From: Marinobacter xestospongiae
Lineage (GTDB): Bacteria; Pseudomonadota; Gammaproteobacteria; Pseudomonadales; Oleiphilaceae
Direction: 5' to 3'
Assembly: GCF_023156385.1 (NCBI RefSeq)
Contig: NZ_JAKZAK010000001.1
Coordinates: 1-64,000, forward strand
DNA: 64,000 nucleotides
The notes under the pieces were generated by a model, which saw only the letters and a list, made by a program, of their open reading frames with translations, ran no database searches and had not been told where the DNA came from. This document shows positions 53,528 to 63,349 of this stretch, piece by piece; within the stretch, counting starts at the first letter, position 1; each line of letters opens with the position of its first letter. Both the position numbers and the translations under genes were made by a program.

Positions 53528-54283
53528 ATGAAAGATCTGGATCAGCACAAGAAAATCGTCGTACTGATCGACGCGGACAACGCTCAGCTGTCCAAGCTTC
53601 CGCTCATACTGGAAGAACTGTCCTCCCATGGCCACGTGGTGACCAAGCGGGCCTATGGCGACTGGTCCATTGATTCGCTCAAGAACTGGAAAACCATGCT
53701 GAATGAGCTCGCCATTCAGCCGGTGCAGCAGTTCGCCTATACCAGGGGCAAAAACGCCACCGATGCCTCAATGATCATCGATGCGATGGACTTACTATAC
53801 TCCCGCAAGTTCGACGCCTTCGCTTTGGTCTCCAGCGACAGCGACTTCACCAAGCTCGCGTCCAGACTTCGAGAAGACGAAATCTACGTGTTTGGCTTCG
53901 GCGAGAGCAAGACACCGACGTCTTTTCGCAGTGCCTGTGACGACTTCCTGCTCACCGAAAACCTTGTGGTTGATCAGGTAGACGACCATGAGCCCCAGTC
54001 CCAGCCTGTCAAACAATCCCGCGCTGCAGAGACTGTCCCCGAAATCGTTCGCTTGCTGCGACGCGCCTGGGACCATGTTCAGGATGACCAGGGCTGGGCC
54101 AACCTGGGGGCGGCAGGATCGTTCCTGAAGCGGGCCAAACCCGATTTTGACCCGCGTACCTATGGCGCGAAGAAGTTGTCGGACCTGTTCTCCGATCATG
54201 AGGACTTCTTTGAAATCAAGAAAGGCACCGCAGGGGATGCCGGGATTCGGGCTTATCGGCCGGTAAAGGCGCGAAAGAAGTAG
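53528..54283 (+). CDS. NYN-domain RNase-like protein with a LOTUS/OST-HTH tail
   Basis: This 251-residue protein has a PIN-like NYN nuclease domain (about 1-150): VVLIDADNAQ with the first Asp pair, KNATDASMIIDAMDLL, and FALVSSDSDFTKLASRLRE as the acidic cluster. A C-terminal OST-HTH/LOTUS domain (about 170-245, VPEIVRLLRRAW to ADPRTYGAKKLSDLF-type sequence) should bind RNA, including G-quadruplex RNA in some members. The bacterial role is unknown; cleavage of structured RNA is the natural guess. AGGAG-like GGAAAGGAG precedes ATG 53528. Confidence 0.88.
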   Translation: MKDLDQHKKIVVLIDADNAQLSKLPLILEELSSHGHVVTKRAYGDWSIDSLKNWKTMLNELAIQPVQQFAYTRGKNATDASMIIDAMDLLYSRKFDAFALVSSDSDFTKLASRLREDEIYVFGFGESKTPTSFRSACDDFLLTENLVVDQVDDHEPQSQPVKQSRAAETVPEIVRLLRRAWDHVQDDQGWANLGAAGSFLKRAKPDFDPRTYGAKKLSDLFSDHEDFFEIKKGTAGDAGIRAYRPVKARKK

Positions 54284-54330
54284 GCGCGGCTAAACGTTTC
54301 CGCGCATCCCGGGAATACTCGCCGCCTTGA

Positions 54331-55899
54331 TCAGTATCGGAACTGGGCTATCTGCGTGTGGAGGCCTTCGGCAAGTCTTGCCAGCTCCTCGCTGGCTGCG
54401 GATACCTGCTCTGTGGAGGCGGCAGACTGGTCGCCGATGTCGCGGATCTGAGTCATGTTCTTATTGATGTCCTCGGTAACGGAGATCTGTTGATCTGCGG
54501 CAGTGGCGATCTGGCTGTTGTAACGCCGTATTTCTTCAACGGCTTCCGCTATGGCCTGAATCGCCGTGCCGCCCAGTTCTGCCCGTTCCAGTGTCTGCTG
54601 CGCCAGCTTGTGTCCTTGCCCCATGCCCGACACCGCCGTTTCGGCGCTGGTCAGCAGATTGCCGATCAGCGCTTCTATTTCCACTGCCGACGTTTGTGTT
54701 CTCTTGGCCAACGATCTTACCTCGTCCGCCACCACGGCGAAGCCGCGCCCCTGCTCCCCGGCGCGGGCAGCCTCAATCGCAGCATTCAGCGCCAATAGGT
54801 TGGTCTGCTCCGCAACCGCTTTGATGACATCCAGCACCGTACCGATATTATCGGTTTCCGCTTTCAGAGTATTGAGTTGCTGCATCACCGAGGTGCTCTG
54901 CGAGTTCAGCTCGGATACAAAATTGAGGGTTTCGTTTGTCGCCGCTGTGCCACTTTCGGTCTTATCGCTGCAATGGTTCGTGGACTGAAAGGCGGCTTCG
55001 GCACTTCTGGCGACTTCGCTGACCGTTGCCACCATCTGGTTCAACGCGGCGGCAACCTGGTCTGTTTGCGACTTCTGTTCGGCGACCCCCATGTTGGTCT
55101 GATGGGTAACGGTGGACAGTTCCTCCGATGCCGAAGCGATACTGGAAGCCCCCTGATTGATTTCCTGAATCAGCCCGCGGAGATTGGTGACCATCATGCC
55201 AAACGCGGTCAGCAGCAGGCCGAACTCGTCACCGCGATTGCTACGACTGTCCACGGTGAGATCGCCCGCCGCGACCTTGTTGGCAATGGTCAGTGTTTCG
55301 CGGATCGCGCGCGTTATTGAGCGTGTCAACGCCCATGCCACGATGGCTGCAACCAACATTGCCAGGACGGTAATGCCGATGATTTCGATAACCGTCAGGT
55401 CATAGCGCGCTTCCATCAGGATACGTTCCCGTTCCTTCAACTCCTCCGTTTTGCCGATGGCGTTGTGAGCGGCTTCGTACAGCTGTTCTTCGATGGAAGC
55501 GGTGTTTGCTGCCCCGGCGGATATGCTCGCCGTGTAGGTGCTCAGCAGAGACTGATAGTCTTCGACATCGGCGCGTATCTGTTCGACCAGGTACCTGTCT
55601 TTTTCGTTGTCGATCAGCGCCACCAGCGCTGCCAGAGCGGCGTTGGTTTGCGTCAGATAGTCGGTGGCTCGATCAACGGACTCGGCATTCTCGTGAATGC
55701 GATAGTTTTTCTCCTCCCGCTCAGCTTCCAAAAGCGAGATCTCTGCCTTGTTGGCCTGTTTCAGTATCGACACGCGGTGGTTGTAGTCGTTGAGCGAGGT
55801 GATGCTCACGACCGAGACGATCAGGATCAGCAGCACCAGAGCCGCAAAGCTGAAAGCCAGCTTCTTTCCTACAGCAAGGTTTCCCCAAAAAGCACTCAT
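54331..55899 (-). CDS. Methyl-accepting chemotaxis protein
   Basis: This 522-residue chemoreceptor has TM1 at about 12-33 ([20 protein letters not shown]). A periplasmic four-helix-type sensor (about 35-170, [20 protein letters not shown]) precedes TM2 at about 170-192, HAMP (about 195-245) and the cytoplasmic hairpin. The hairpin tip reads [32 protein letters not shown], a CheA/CheW contact. No C-terminal NWETF pentapeptide is present. The ligand is unknown. Some of this class bind organic acids or polyamines, but nothing here decides. It is monocistronic and convergent with the NYN gene. Confidence 0.93.
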   Translation of the reverse strand: MSAFWGNLAVGKKLAFSFAALVLLILIVSVVSITSLNDYNHRVSILKQANKAEISLLEAEREEKNYRIHENAESVDRATDYLTQTNAALAALVALIDNEKDRYLVEQIRADVEDYQSLLSTYTASISAGAANTASIEEQLYEAAHNAIGKTEELKERERILMEARYDLTVIEIIGITVLAMLVAAIVAWALTRSITRAIRETLTIANKVAAGDLTVDSRSNRGDEFGLLLTAFGMMVTNLRGLIQEINQGASSIASASEELSTVTHQTNMGVAEQKSQTDQVAAALNQMVATVSEVARSAEAAFQSTNHCSDKTESGTAATNETLNFVSELNSQSTSVMQQLNTLKAETDNIGTVLDVIKAVAEQTNLLALNAAIEAARAGEQGRGFAVVADEVRSLAKRTQTSAVEIEALIGNLLTSAETAVSGMGQGHKLAQQTLERAELGGTAIQAIAEAVEEIRRYNSQIATAADQQISVTEDINKNMTQIRDIGDQSAASTEQVSAASEELARLAEGLHTQIAQFRY

Positions 55900-56077
55900 C
55901 GATTTTTCCTTTGGCAGCCGCTTCCCTTCGAGTCATTTGATCGTCCACCAGAACGGTATACGACATCTTGGTCGTGATTTTTGGTTGGCTTTGTAAAATG
56001 TTTGCAAAGTTAATCGTGAGATTAGCTCAGGACCAGGTATGTGCCATTCGCAGCGGCGGGCTAAGTTGTTGGATTCG

Positions 56078-56127
56078 TGGTGCCTGGAGGGGGTGGGGTC
56101 GAACCACCGATACTGGGGGTTCAATTC
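56078..56127 (-). repeat. Degenerate tRNA 3'-end-like sequence, possible attachment-site relic
   Basis: Read on the minus strand, this stretch ends in CACCA preceded by TCCAGG, carries a T-arm-like stem (GGTGG and CCACC) around TTCGACC, and starts near an anticodon-loop-like TTGAA. The order and spacing resemble the 3' half of a tRNA, closest by eye to tRNA-Phe, but three extra C residues sit between T-stem and acceptor. No matching 5' half exists. Integrases often duplicate exactly this tRNA 3' half. The rest of 55900-56287 contains no gene. Confidence 0.4.
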
Positions 56128-56287
56128 GGAGAATAAGCGGAATGCTTAGTATAATCAACAGGTTACGTTAACAAAATCCTGCGCCAAGCCACACAAGGCC
56201 ACGATTCGGTTGATACTTGGCGCTGAAGCCTTTGTTATCCTCTGGCTGCCACCGGCGATTTTCAACCCAGCCGCACAAGGACGATAC

Positions 56288-56781
56288 ATGCCCGCTGAGA
56301 CTGTCGCTATTAAGCCCGCGCTTCACAACGAATTTCGAGCAATGACGAGCGGCCTTGCTGCCTTCTCTGTTGCCACGCTGCTGATGTTATTGCAAGGGAG
56401 CTTCGGTGAACCGAATCAGTTCACAGCAATTGCGGCAATCCTTTTTACAGCGGATGTGCCGATCAGTGTCTCGGCATCAACACTTTCCTTGTTCTTCTCC
56501 AGACGTCCTCATGTGCCGGTATGGACGAACAGCCTTCTGGATACGTTGATGAGCTTGGGGTGGGGCGGAGGTATTGTCGGTTTTGGCTTTTGCTCTTCGC
56601 AAAGGATGGCCTGCTGGGAAAGATCTTTTTAGGCTCAATCATTTTTGCCTTTGTAGCATTTTGTGTAATTGCTTACATCGTGGGGGAGCATGATAAGAAA
56701 GCAAATGCGAAAGAAACGAACAGTGACGGTGACATCGCTCCGGAAATCGAAGACCCGGCAGTTGAAATCAGGGAGGGCTAA
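56288..56781 (+). pseudogene. Small membrane protein broken by a frameshift
   Basis: The first frame, from ATG 56288 with an AAGGA site, gives MPAETVAIKPALHNEFRAMT and TM helices to about 56585, then runs into SSQRMACWERSF and stops at 56632. The +1 frame, readable from about 56585, continues sensibly as LLLFAKDGLLGKIFLGSIIF, a further TM, then a hydrophilic Glu/Asp-rich tail ending at 56781. A slip at a TTTT run near 56585-56590 would restore one protein of about 160 residues with four TM helices. This is either a real mutation or a sequencing error. No family recognised. Confidence 0.6.
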
Positions 56782-56783
56782 CT

Positions 56784-56885
56784 TTGACGGGCTACAGGGT
56801 AATCATAGAAGACGATGTATTCCAATGGTCCGGTGAAACTGACGCTCGATACCACTATCGTGCTTCTGCGGCTCCTGATTCTTAA
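56784..56885 (+). CDS. Possible 33-residue ORF starting with TTG
   Basis: A GGGAGGG motif lies just before a TTG at 56784. The frame reads LTGYRVIIEDDVFQWSGETD and then RYHYRASAAPDS before a stop at 56885. It begins 2 bases after the stop of the frameshifted membrane protein and could be translated with it. It is short and without a known family, so the evidence is mostly the ribosome site and its place in a compact run of small genes. Confidence 0.3.
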   Translation: MTGYRVIIEDDVFQWSGETDARYHYRASAAPDS

Positions 56886-56896
56886 GCGGGGTAGCT

Positions 56897-57070
56897 ATGT
56901 TTTCAACAGTTGAGCTGCGTTATATCAGGCAATGCTTGAAGCAAAAAATCGAAACAGAGCGTGAAGAGCTGAAGGGTATGGATGAAGACAGTGACGAATA
57001 CATGGGAAAGGCAAATGACCTAATGGCGCTAGACTCAATCGTCGCCAAAATCGATAAAAAATCAATTTAA
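56897..57070 (+). CDS. Small hypothetical protein, 57 residues
   Basis: ATG 56897 opens MFSTVELRYIRQCLKQKIET, followed by a Glu/Asp/Lys-rich helical segment and a Lys-rich C-terminus. It is likely a single long helix or small coiled coil in the cytoplasm. It lies in a row of small genes after the frameshifted membrane protein, in the AT-rich stretch. No family recognised; there is a weak ribosome site. Confidence 0.45.
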   Translation: MFSTVELRYIRQCLKQKIETEREELKGMDEDSDEYMGKANDLMALDSIVAKIDKKSI

Positions 57071-57163
57071 TCTGGGCTTCAGTCTGGCCGTTTTTTTTCT
57101 GAGCTACATTTGGTTATTGCTGCGCCATTTTTTAATTGAGATAAAGTTTTTCAGGTTTTTAAT

Positions 57164-57448
57164 ATGTCTTATCTAGATGATATGGCAATAGTTGGTTTTG
57201 AACTCGTCGGAAATTATACGATTAAGATCATTTTCAAAGATGGTAAAGCTCAAACTATAAACTTTGAATCTGTCATTGGTGAAGGATGGATGGCGCAACT
57301 TCTGGATCTGGAATATTTCCGGAAGGTGGAGCTTAATGACGGCGGGAACCTAGAGTGGCCTGATGGGCAGGATTTTAACCCGGAAGCTCTTTACAATTGG
57401 GAGCGCTTCGAGAAAATTTACATTGAAGACGCTAAGAAGAAAGGATAA
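57164..57448 (+). CDS. DUF2442-type hypothetical protein
   Basis: This 94-residue protein has the compact DUF2442 layout: short strands (FELVGNYTIKIIFKDGK), a middle LLDLEYFRKVELND and the family-like LEWPDGQDFNPEALYNW close to the C-terminus. DUF2442 proteins often sit near toxin-antitoxin or mobile-element genes and have no settled function. No toxin partner is visible next to it. Confidence 0.65.
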   Translation: MSYLDDMAIVGFELVGNYTIKIIFKDGKAQTINFESVIGEGWMAQLLDLEYFRKVELNDGGNLEWPDGQDFNPEALYNWERFEKIYIEDAKKKG

Positions 57449-57536
57449 AGGAAGGAGGCAGGTAGATATTTCAAGCTGAGTCAACGTTTAGGGTATCAGT
57501 TTATTTTTCAGAAAATGTAAAGGTGTGCTAAGCCTT

Positions 57537-57749
57537 ATGGAAATTCCAAAATCATGGGCGCCAATGCTGGTGTCTGCTGTCAGAGATGCCGTTCGATACA
57601 ATGAGCGCTTGCTCACAAGCGAAACACTACGAAACCGAGCTGACTATGAAGAGCACCTGGTCCAACTCACCCAGTTTCTTGAATACGTGAAGGACGAGTA
57701 TCAGACAATCGAGGGGGACGTTGGCATCCCGCTAAAGAAGCTGCTCTAA
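57537..57749 (+). CDS. Small hypothetical protein, 70 residues
   Basis: This helical, hydrophilic protein begins MEIPKSWAPMLVSAVRDAVR and continues with NRADYEEHLVQLTQFLEYVK. An in-frame GTG four codons earlier (57525) is an alternative start. No motif recognised. It lies 88 bases after the DUF2442 gene in the same direction, and both may belong to one island operon. Confidence 0.5.
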   Translation: MEIPKSWAPMLVSAVRDAVRYNERLLTSETLRNRADYEEHLVQLTQFLEYVKDEYQTIEGDVGIPLKKLL

Positions 57750-57948
57750 ATCGCATTAGTTGATTCTGAGGCCGACAGGAAGTCAGGCCGGACGCGATAC
57801 CTGCCTATTGGTGTGACGCTGCCAGGGATAGTTCTGGTTCTATAGTCTTGAACGACATCCTCTACGACACTCCGATACTATTGATATAGTCTTGTCGCCG
57901 GTTCCGTGAGCTGGGGGCGCTCACAATTACCTTGGGGATCATAGGGAT

Positions 57949-58401
57949 ATGAAAAATAAGTTGATCATTTCTTTTTTTGTGGCTTTTTTGATCGTTCTTG
58001 CCTTGCCTTTCGTTATCAAGGGGCAATCAGTCAACTTGTCGGGCGTTGAAATAACCTTGTTTCCTGGGCACCCGGCACAAGAAGTCTTGGACGAGTTTTC
58101 AATCCCTGACCCTTATGGCGCGAGCGGAGAAGTGGAGTTGATAAACCTTGATGGGAATAAACCCTATATTGCCTCTGTTGGCTTTATGGTTGAAGACGAA
58201 GCGGCTGTATTTTTGGCAAGAGAGTATTATATAAATCAGTGCGAAAAAAATGGGTTTTATGAGCCTGGTGACATGGAGCTAAGTTCAAGTCCTGGGTTGC
58301 TGTGTAAGAATAAGGGGAGTGATTATGTGCATAGATTTTTATTTGAACACAGTTGTGGTTCCAGTGGGTGCGAAGTATTTGTCCAAGTAAGGTCAATATA
58401 G
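57949..58401 (+). CDS. Hypothetical secreted or membrane-anchored protein
   Basis: This 150-residue protein has a strongly hydrophobic N-terminus (KNKLIISFFVAFLIVLALPF, about 3-22) that acts as a signal or anchor. The outside part contains four Cys residues (NQCEKNG, LLCKNKG, HSCGSSGCEVF), so disulfides are likely. GATAGGGATATG precedes ATG 57949 with only a weak site. The base composition is far more AT-rich than the left part of the window. No family recognised. Confidence 0.6.
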   Translation: MKNKLIISFFVAFLIVLALPFVIKGQSVNLSGVEITLFPGHPAQEVLDEFSIPDPYGASGEVELINLDGNKPYIASVGFMVEDEAAVFLAREYYINQCEKNGFYEPGDMELSSSPGLLCKNKGSDYVHRFLFEHSCGSSGCEVFVQVRSI

Positions 58402-58425
58402 AGAAATTTTAAAGATGAATTTCGT

Positions 58426-58660
58426 ATGGCTGAAAGATCAGATATTGTGCCAAACTCTAAAGGTTGGAGTCGGCTGAGTTATACATATCATTGCGGTTGG
58501 GTTGACCGGGGACATGTAATGCCCGAGAGGCCTGATCGACCAACTGAGAAATCAAGGTCTTGGGAAAAATATGGCACCGGGAGAGCTGGATATAGTCTTT
58601 AATGGAAAAACCGGCTTTTATAATGAAGTATCGCCAGTATATGGGTTGGAGAAGTATTAG
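58426..58660 (+). pseudogene. Fragment of a frameshifted hypothetical gene
   Basis: The frame from ATG 58426 gives 58 residues, MAERSDIVPNSKGWSRLSYT and HCGWVDRGHVMPERPD, and stops at 58602. The adjoining frame from 58571 continues LDIVFNGKTGFYNEVSPVYG and stops at 58660. The GWVDxGH pattern recalls a family of uncharacterised bacterial proteins, usually much longer. It looks like a truncated and frameshifted remnant. The remainder to 58900 contains no gene that I can support. Confidence 0.4.
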
Positions 58661-58900
58661 AGTTGGAACGCCCCGGCACTGGAATGTAAAAATAAGGCCT
58701 GACTGAACAAGAACTTCTAAGCGTTCGCGCACATCGCTATAAAAAGAAGATTCTTATTCAAATTTCATCCAACTCCTCGGCCACTAAATCCCCTGTTCGA
58801 CTTTGCCCAATCAAACCTGATGGACTATCTTATTTTAGCTTGTCTCAAGTAGTCTGTTGTAGTGATAAGCATGTTGATGAATCATAAAAGGATGAATGAT

Positions 58901-59299
58901 ATGGCTTATGCGCAATGGATTAGTATTACCATAGAACCCAAAAACTATGATGTAACCATTAAAAACGTCACCAGTGATTGGGGTAAGTTCTACTCTGGCA
59001 GTAAAGACAACGAGGTATCCCCGGAAGATATTGAGGGGAAAGTGATCAAAGCCGGAGAGAAGTTCACCATCAGTTCGTGCGGACGGTCAGACTCAGCTTC
59101 CGGCACGGAAGGCTCTTTTGATCTTTACCATGGCAGTTCGCATGTGGGTAACTACTACTGGGATTGTCCCTGGGGTAGCAAAACCAACACCTCCACCTGG
59201 ACCGCCGACAACTCCGAGTACATCACTCAGGTCACCGGCGGAAACCTCGACAGTGGTGCAATCGGGAACGTACAACTGGTGAGCTTCTACACCAGCTAA
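58901..59299 (+). CDS. Aegerolysin family protein
   Basis: This 132-residue protein carries the aegerolysin hallmarks in order: MAYAQWISITI, NVTSDWGKFYS, GKVIKAGEKFTISSCGRSDS, GTEGSFDLYHG, NYYWDCPWGSKTNT and TQVTGGNLDSGAIGN. Aegerolysins are small acidic beta-sandwich proteins that bind membrane lipids such as ceramide-phosphoethanolamine. In fungi they act with a MACPF partner to form pores. No MACPF gene lies nearby. There is no signal peptide. ATG 58901 is chosen by alignment of the start and an AAAAGG site; in-frame ATGs upstream exist. It is an isolated gene in the accessory stretch, with a hairpin after the stop. Confidence 0.87.
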   Translation: MAYAQWISITIEPKNYDVTIKNVTSDWGKFYSGSKDNEVSPEDIEGKVIKAGEKFTISSCGRSDSASGTEGSFDLYHGSSHVGNYYWDCPWGSKTNTSTWTADNSEYITQVTGGNLDSGAIGNVQLVSFYTS

Positions 59300-59319
59300 T
59301 CGCCGTGTTCCTCAGCAGT

Positions 59320-59345
59320 AAGGCCTGGGAAATTTCTCAGGCCTT
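59320..59345 (+). terminator. Hairpin after the aegerolysin gene
   Basis: AAGGCCTG (59320-59327) pairs with CAGGCCTT (59338-59345) around a 10-base loop, 20 bases after the aegerolysin stop. Only two T residues follow, so it is a weak terminator candidate. Confidence 0.5.
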
Positions 59346-59447
59346 CAAGACATAACACTCTTTTACATCCTCCCCCCTTAGCGAACCCAACCCTGTAGGT
59401 TAGTATCTACTGATCAACGGACGAATCACCCGTCAACGGAGCTGACT

Positions 59448-60490
<1,043 letters not shown>

Positions 60491-60655
60491 CAACCGTAAT
60501 TTGCTCGGGCTGTGAATCTGCCAACTCGATCACGCCATCGAGCACTGTGTTAAAAAAAACGGAAAATAACTAATCAATTAGCAGTGTTTTTTGCTAGATA
60601 CTCCCCCTAAGATTGATCGTGAATTTCGCAAACGCGTTTAAGGAGGTTGTAACCC

Positions 60656-61546
60656 ATGGATATTGGATCGCTGGAATCTTTCGTTTTGTTTTCCGAACTT
60701 GGCTCGTTCGCCAAAGTTGCAGAGAAACGATTTAGAACCAATGCGGCGATAAGCGCACAAATGAAGCGGCTGGAGGAAGATTTTGAAGCCCAGCTCTTCC
60801 AGAGAGAGGGACGCAATGTAATATTGACGCAAGCCGGTAAAGATTTGCTGCCTTTCGCTCAGTACATTCTGGACCTGAATCGCCAGGCAAAAGACTGCTT
60901 GCTGCAGAGCAGCAAGCCGCTGACGCTCGTTGTCGGCACCCCCACTGACTACGCCAACGACTTTTTGATGGTGATTCTGAACCATGTTCAGGAGATCGTC
61001 CCCGACCTCTCTACCAAGCTGATAATCCGACCGACCGCCGAGCTGAAGACGGCGTGGGAAAACAGTGAGATCGACATCATGCTGTTTAGCAGCGAATCGC
61101 TAATCAGTGAGGCCTCCGTCATCGGAAAGATCCGAGGGGTCTGGGTGAAAGCCCAAGGTGCTGAGGTCTCAAGCAACCCATGGCCCATCGTGCTATACGA
61201 TGACTCGTGCTTGTTTAACCGTCACGCCATTCGCGGATTCAAAGTGGCCGAGATTGACTATCGTTTGGTCTCAACTAGCTCTGATACCAACGTGATCCAC
61301 CACCTGCTGCATAAAAACCGTGTGATCGCAGCTATGGGCGATGCCTGTCTGACCAGTGGATTAGAGCAGGTAACGTCGACGCAGTTGCCTTCGTTGCCTA
61401 CCGTTTATCTCATGGTTCGCGTATCTGAGCGGTTTTCCGCAATTGATCAGGACAATTTGGCGCAAGCGTTGCTGGGCATCTTGGACGATAGGATTGCGTC
61501 CTACCTGACACCGCGAGCGGGGATAACTCAGAGAGCCATGACATAA
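60656..61546 (+). CDS. LysR-family transcriptional regulator
   Basis: This 296-residue protein has an N-terminal winged HTH (about 1-60, SLESFVLFSELGSFAKVAEK, NAAISAQMKRLEEDFEAQLF) and a periplasmic-binding-protein-like effector domain (about 90-290). TAAGGAGG gives a strong ribosome site for ATG 60656. It converges on the acetyltransferase of the Asd operon with a 19-base overlap. LysR genes are usually divergent from their target, so its control of that operon is not obvious. A palindrome, CTAATCAATTAG, lies at 60570-60581 in the 177-base upstream region and could be its own site. Confidence 0.88.
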   Translation: MDIGSLESFVLFSELGSFAKVAEKRFRTNAAISAQMKRLEEDFEAQLFQREGRNVILTQAGKDLLPFAQYILDLNRQAKDCLLQSSKPLTLVVGTPTDYANDFLMVILNHVQEIVPDLSTKLIIRPTAELKTAWENSEIDIMLFSSESLISEASVIGKIRGVWVKAQGAEVSSNPWPIVLYDDSCLFNRHAIRGFKVAEIDYRLVSTSSDTNVIHHLLHKNRVIAAMGDACLTSGLEQVTSTQLPSLPTVYLMVRVSERFSAIDQDNLAQALLGILDDRIASYLTPRAGITQRAMT

Positions 61547-61992
61547 TCAATTGCCTCGTCCGACTTGTCGGCGCGAATCTTTTGATAAAAGCGCTGAGCG
61601 ACAACATTGGTTTTCAGCGCTTGCCATCGCAGCTCTCGACACCCCAATCCCTTTGCGACGGTCTTCATCTCTTTGACGACCCTCTCTCCCAGACCACGTC
61701 GGCGGACGCTTTCCTCTAGGTAAATATCGTCGATGAATAAGATTGGCTGTGCGCTGGAAGAATTGATGCCGGTGTATCCAGTAACGTAGCCGACAATTAC
61801 TTCATCGAAGGTGATGAACCAAGCAAGTCCAGGTTCACCCGAGAGAAAATTCTCTCGGATGTCGCTTTCCTTGGCACTGACCGGGTGTGGCAGTTCGATT
61901 GCATCCGCCATTTCCACGAACAGCTCTTTGAGCAGCCCAGCTTCGTTTGGCTGAACAGAAACCAGACAAAACTCTTGAGTGGTACCACTCAC
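61528..61992 (-). CDS. GNAT-family N-acetyltransferase
   Basis: This 154-residue acetyltransferase carries the acetyl-CoA-binding motif A: ILFIDDIYLEESVRRRGLGE, with RRRGLG as the pyrophosphate loop, then ERVVKEMKTVAKGLGCRELR and a C-terminal RFYQKI. GNAT enzymes acetylate amines on small molecules or proteins. The GTG start at 61992 overlaps the preceding stop by 4 bases, so translation is coupled. As the last gene in an operon with an aspartate-semialdehyde dehydrogenase and a RarD-type exporter, a small amino compound is the natural substrate. The overlap with LysR at the 3' ends is 19 bases. Confidence 0.85.
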   Translation of the reverse strand: MSGTTQEFCLVSVQPNEAGLLKELFVEMADAIELPHPVSAKESDIRENFLSGEPGLAWFITFDEVIVGYVTGYTGINSSSAQPILFIDDIYLEESVRRRGLGERVVKEMKTVAKGLGCRELRWQALKTNVVAQRFYQKIRADKSDEAIDYVMAL

Positions 61993-62372
61993 GCTGAGAC
62001 CTCCGAGCCCATAAACGAGCCCAAAAGTCGTCGCGAGGGCTTGGCCGCTTCCAGCTGCTCAGCCAGCCTCTCCCGCAGAGCACTTCGGATCTCTACTGCG
62101 TCCTCCCGATCATGAATGTAGTAGTGCACCTCTTTCATGTCGTAACAACATTGCTCAATGCTAAACGTCATCTGATAAAAGAGGCATCCTACGATCTGCA
62201 TATCCTTGCGAGCCACCAAGGCTTTGAGGCAGTGATAGCGCCCAAACAAGACATCGTCTAGCTGATCGAACGAGATCAGGTTGCGCGAGTTGCCCTTTTG
62301 GCAACGTGCCACCAGATCAACGATGGCCTCGATATCAAACGGTGCAACCGTCTTTACATGGACTCTGCTCAT
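61989..62372 (-). CDS. Unknown protein, possibly a GNAT-related half domain
   Basis: This 127-residue protein begins MSRVHVKTVAPFDIEAIVDL. Its N-terminal helix-strand pattern followed by LKALVARKDMQIVGCLFYQM resembles the first half of an acetyltransferase fold, but the CoA loop is absent. It may be an accessory subunit for the GNAT that follows. ATG 62372 overlaps the Asd stop by 4 bases, and its own stop overlaps the GNAT start, so all three are tightly coupled. I cannot assign a family. Confidence 0.7.
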   Translation of the reverse strand: MSRVHVKTVAPFDIEAIVDLVARCQKGNSRNLISFDQLDDVLFGRYHCLKALVARKDMQIVGCLFYQMTFSIEQCCYDMKEVHYYIHDREDAVEIRSALRERLAEQLEAAKPSRRLLGSFMGSEVSA

Positions 62373-63349
62373 CGCTCTAGCTCCTGCGCAATTCTTACCG
62401 CATTCCATGCCGCGCCTACCCATAGGTTGTCCGCAACGACCCATAACCACAAACCGTTGCGGGCGCCCGGCTCTCGACGGATCCGGCCCACGTAGACGTC
62501 TTCTTTGTCCTCGATAGTCCGAGGGGTGGGGAAGTCCTCCGGATTGTGAGCAACCTTGATCCCCTTCCCCACCAGTGCCGCCTTAACTGTGCCCATATCG
62601 AACGCCTTGTCAGTCTCGATGTAGGCCGCCACGCTGTGGCCGCGGAAAACCGGGACACGCACCGCCGTGCAAGTCACAAACATGTCCGGCTCGTTCAGAA
62701 TCTTCCGCGTCTCAAACCGGACTTTCTCCTCTTCAAAGGTAAAGCCGTTATCCATGAAGCGATCAATTTGAGGAATCACGTTATGGGCAATGGGACGGCT
62801 AAACGGCGAAGAATTCCCAGTGCCCTCTGAATCTATCAAAGAGGCATGAAGGCCATTAACGCCCTCGTTGCCCGCACCGGAGACCGCCTGGTAGGTGGAC
62901 GCAATGACTTTCCGCACACCAAACCGCTCATGAATCGGCGCGAGCGCACGAACCAGCTGGATCGTCGAGCAGTTCGGATTGGAAATCAGCTTCTGGCCTG
63001 TGTAGGCAGACTGGTTAATTTCCGGAACGATCAACGGCACCGTATCCTGCATCCGGAATGCGCTCGTGTTATCAATCACGATCGCCCCCTGAGCAGCGAC
63101 TTTGGGCGCCCATTCCCGGCTGACATTTCCGCCAGCTGAGAAAAAGGCATATTTCACCTGAGAGAAATCAAACTGCTCGATATTAACGACTTCATGGTCT
63201 CCGAACACCGTTTTCAGGACTCTGCCAGCAGAGCGCTTTGAGGCGACAAGATGAAGCTGTTCAAACTTGAACCCCATCTTTTTCAGGACCAGCAGGAACT
63301 CGGAGCCAACGGCTCCGGTTGCACCTACGATCGCGATCACTGGTTTCAT
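62369..63349 (-). CDS. asd: Aspartate-semialdehyde dehydrogenase
   Basis: This 326-residue NADP-dependent enzyme reduces aspartyl phosphate to aspartate semialdehyde in the Lys/Met/Thr pathway. The Rossmann motif GATGAVGS (residues 9-16) is intact. The catalytic Cys127 lies in SNPNCSTIQ and the acid/base His238 in VPVFRGHSV, with ASTYQAVSGAG between them. Housekeeping asd genes usually sit alone or with leuB/truA; here it is within a coupled operon with an exporter and an acetyltransferase. It may be a dedicated paralogue rather than the housekeeping gene. ATG 63349 overlaps the exporter stop by 4 bases. Confidence 0.92.
   Translation of the reverse strand: MKPVIAIVGATGAVGSEFLLVLKKMGFKFEQLHLVASKRSAGRVLKTVFGDHEVVNIEQFDFSQVKYAFFSAGGNVSREWAPKVAAQGAIVIDNTSAFRMQDTVPLIVPEINQSAYTGQKLISNPNCSTIQLVRALAPIHERFGVRKVIASTYQAVSGAGNEGVNGLHASLIDSEGTGNSSPFSRPIAHNVIPQIDRFMDNGFTFEEEKVRFETRKILNEPDMFVTCTAVRVPVFRGHSVAAYIETDKAFDMGTVKAALVGKGIKVAHNPEDFPTPRTIEDKEDVYVGRIRREPGARNGLWLWVVADNLWVGAAWNAVRIAQELER

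Noticed and set aside
58457..58732. A 91-codon minus-strand ORF
   Set aside because: No ribosome site and no recognisable pattern; it overlaps the plus-strand fragment that has a family-like motif.
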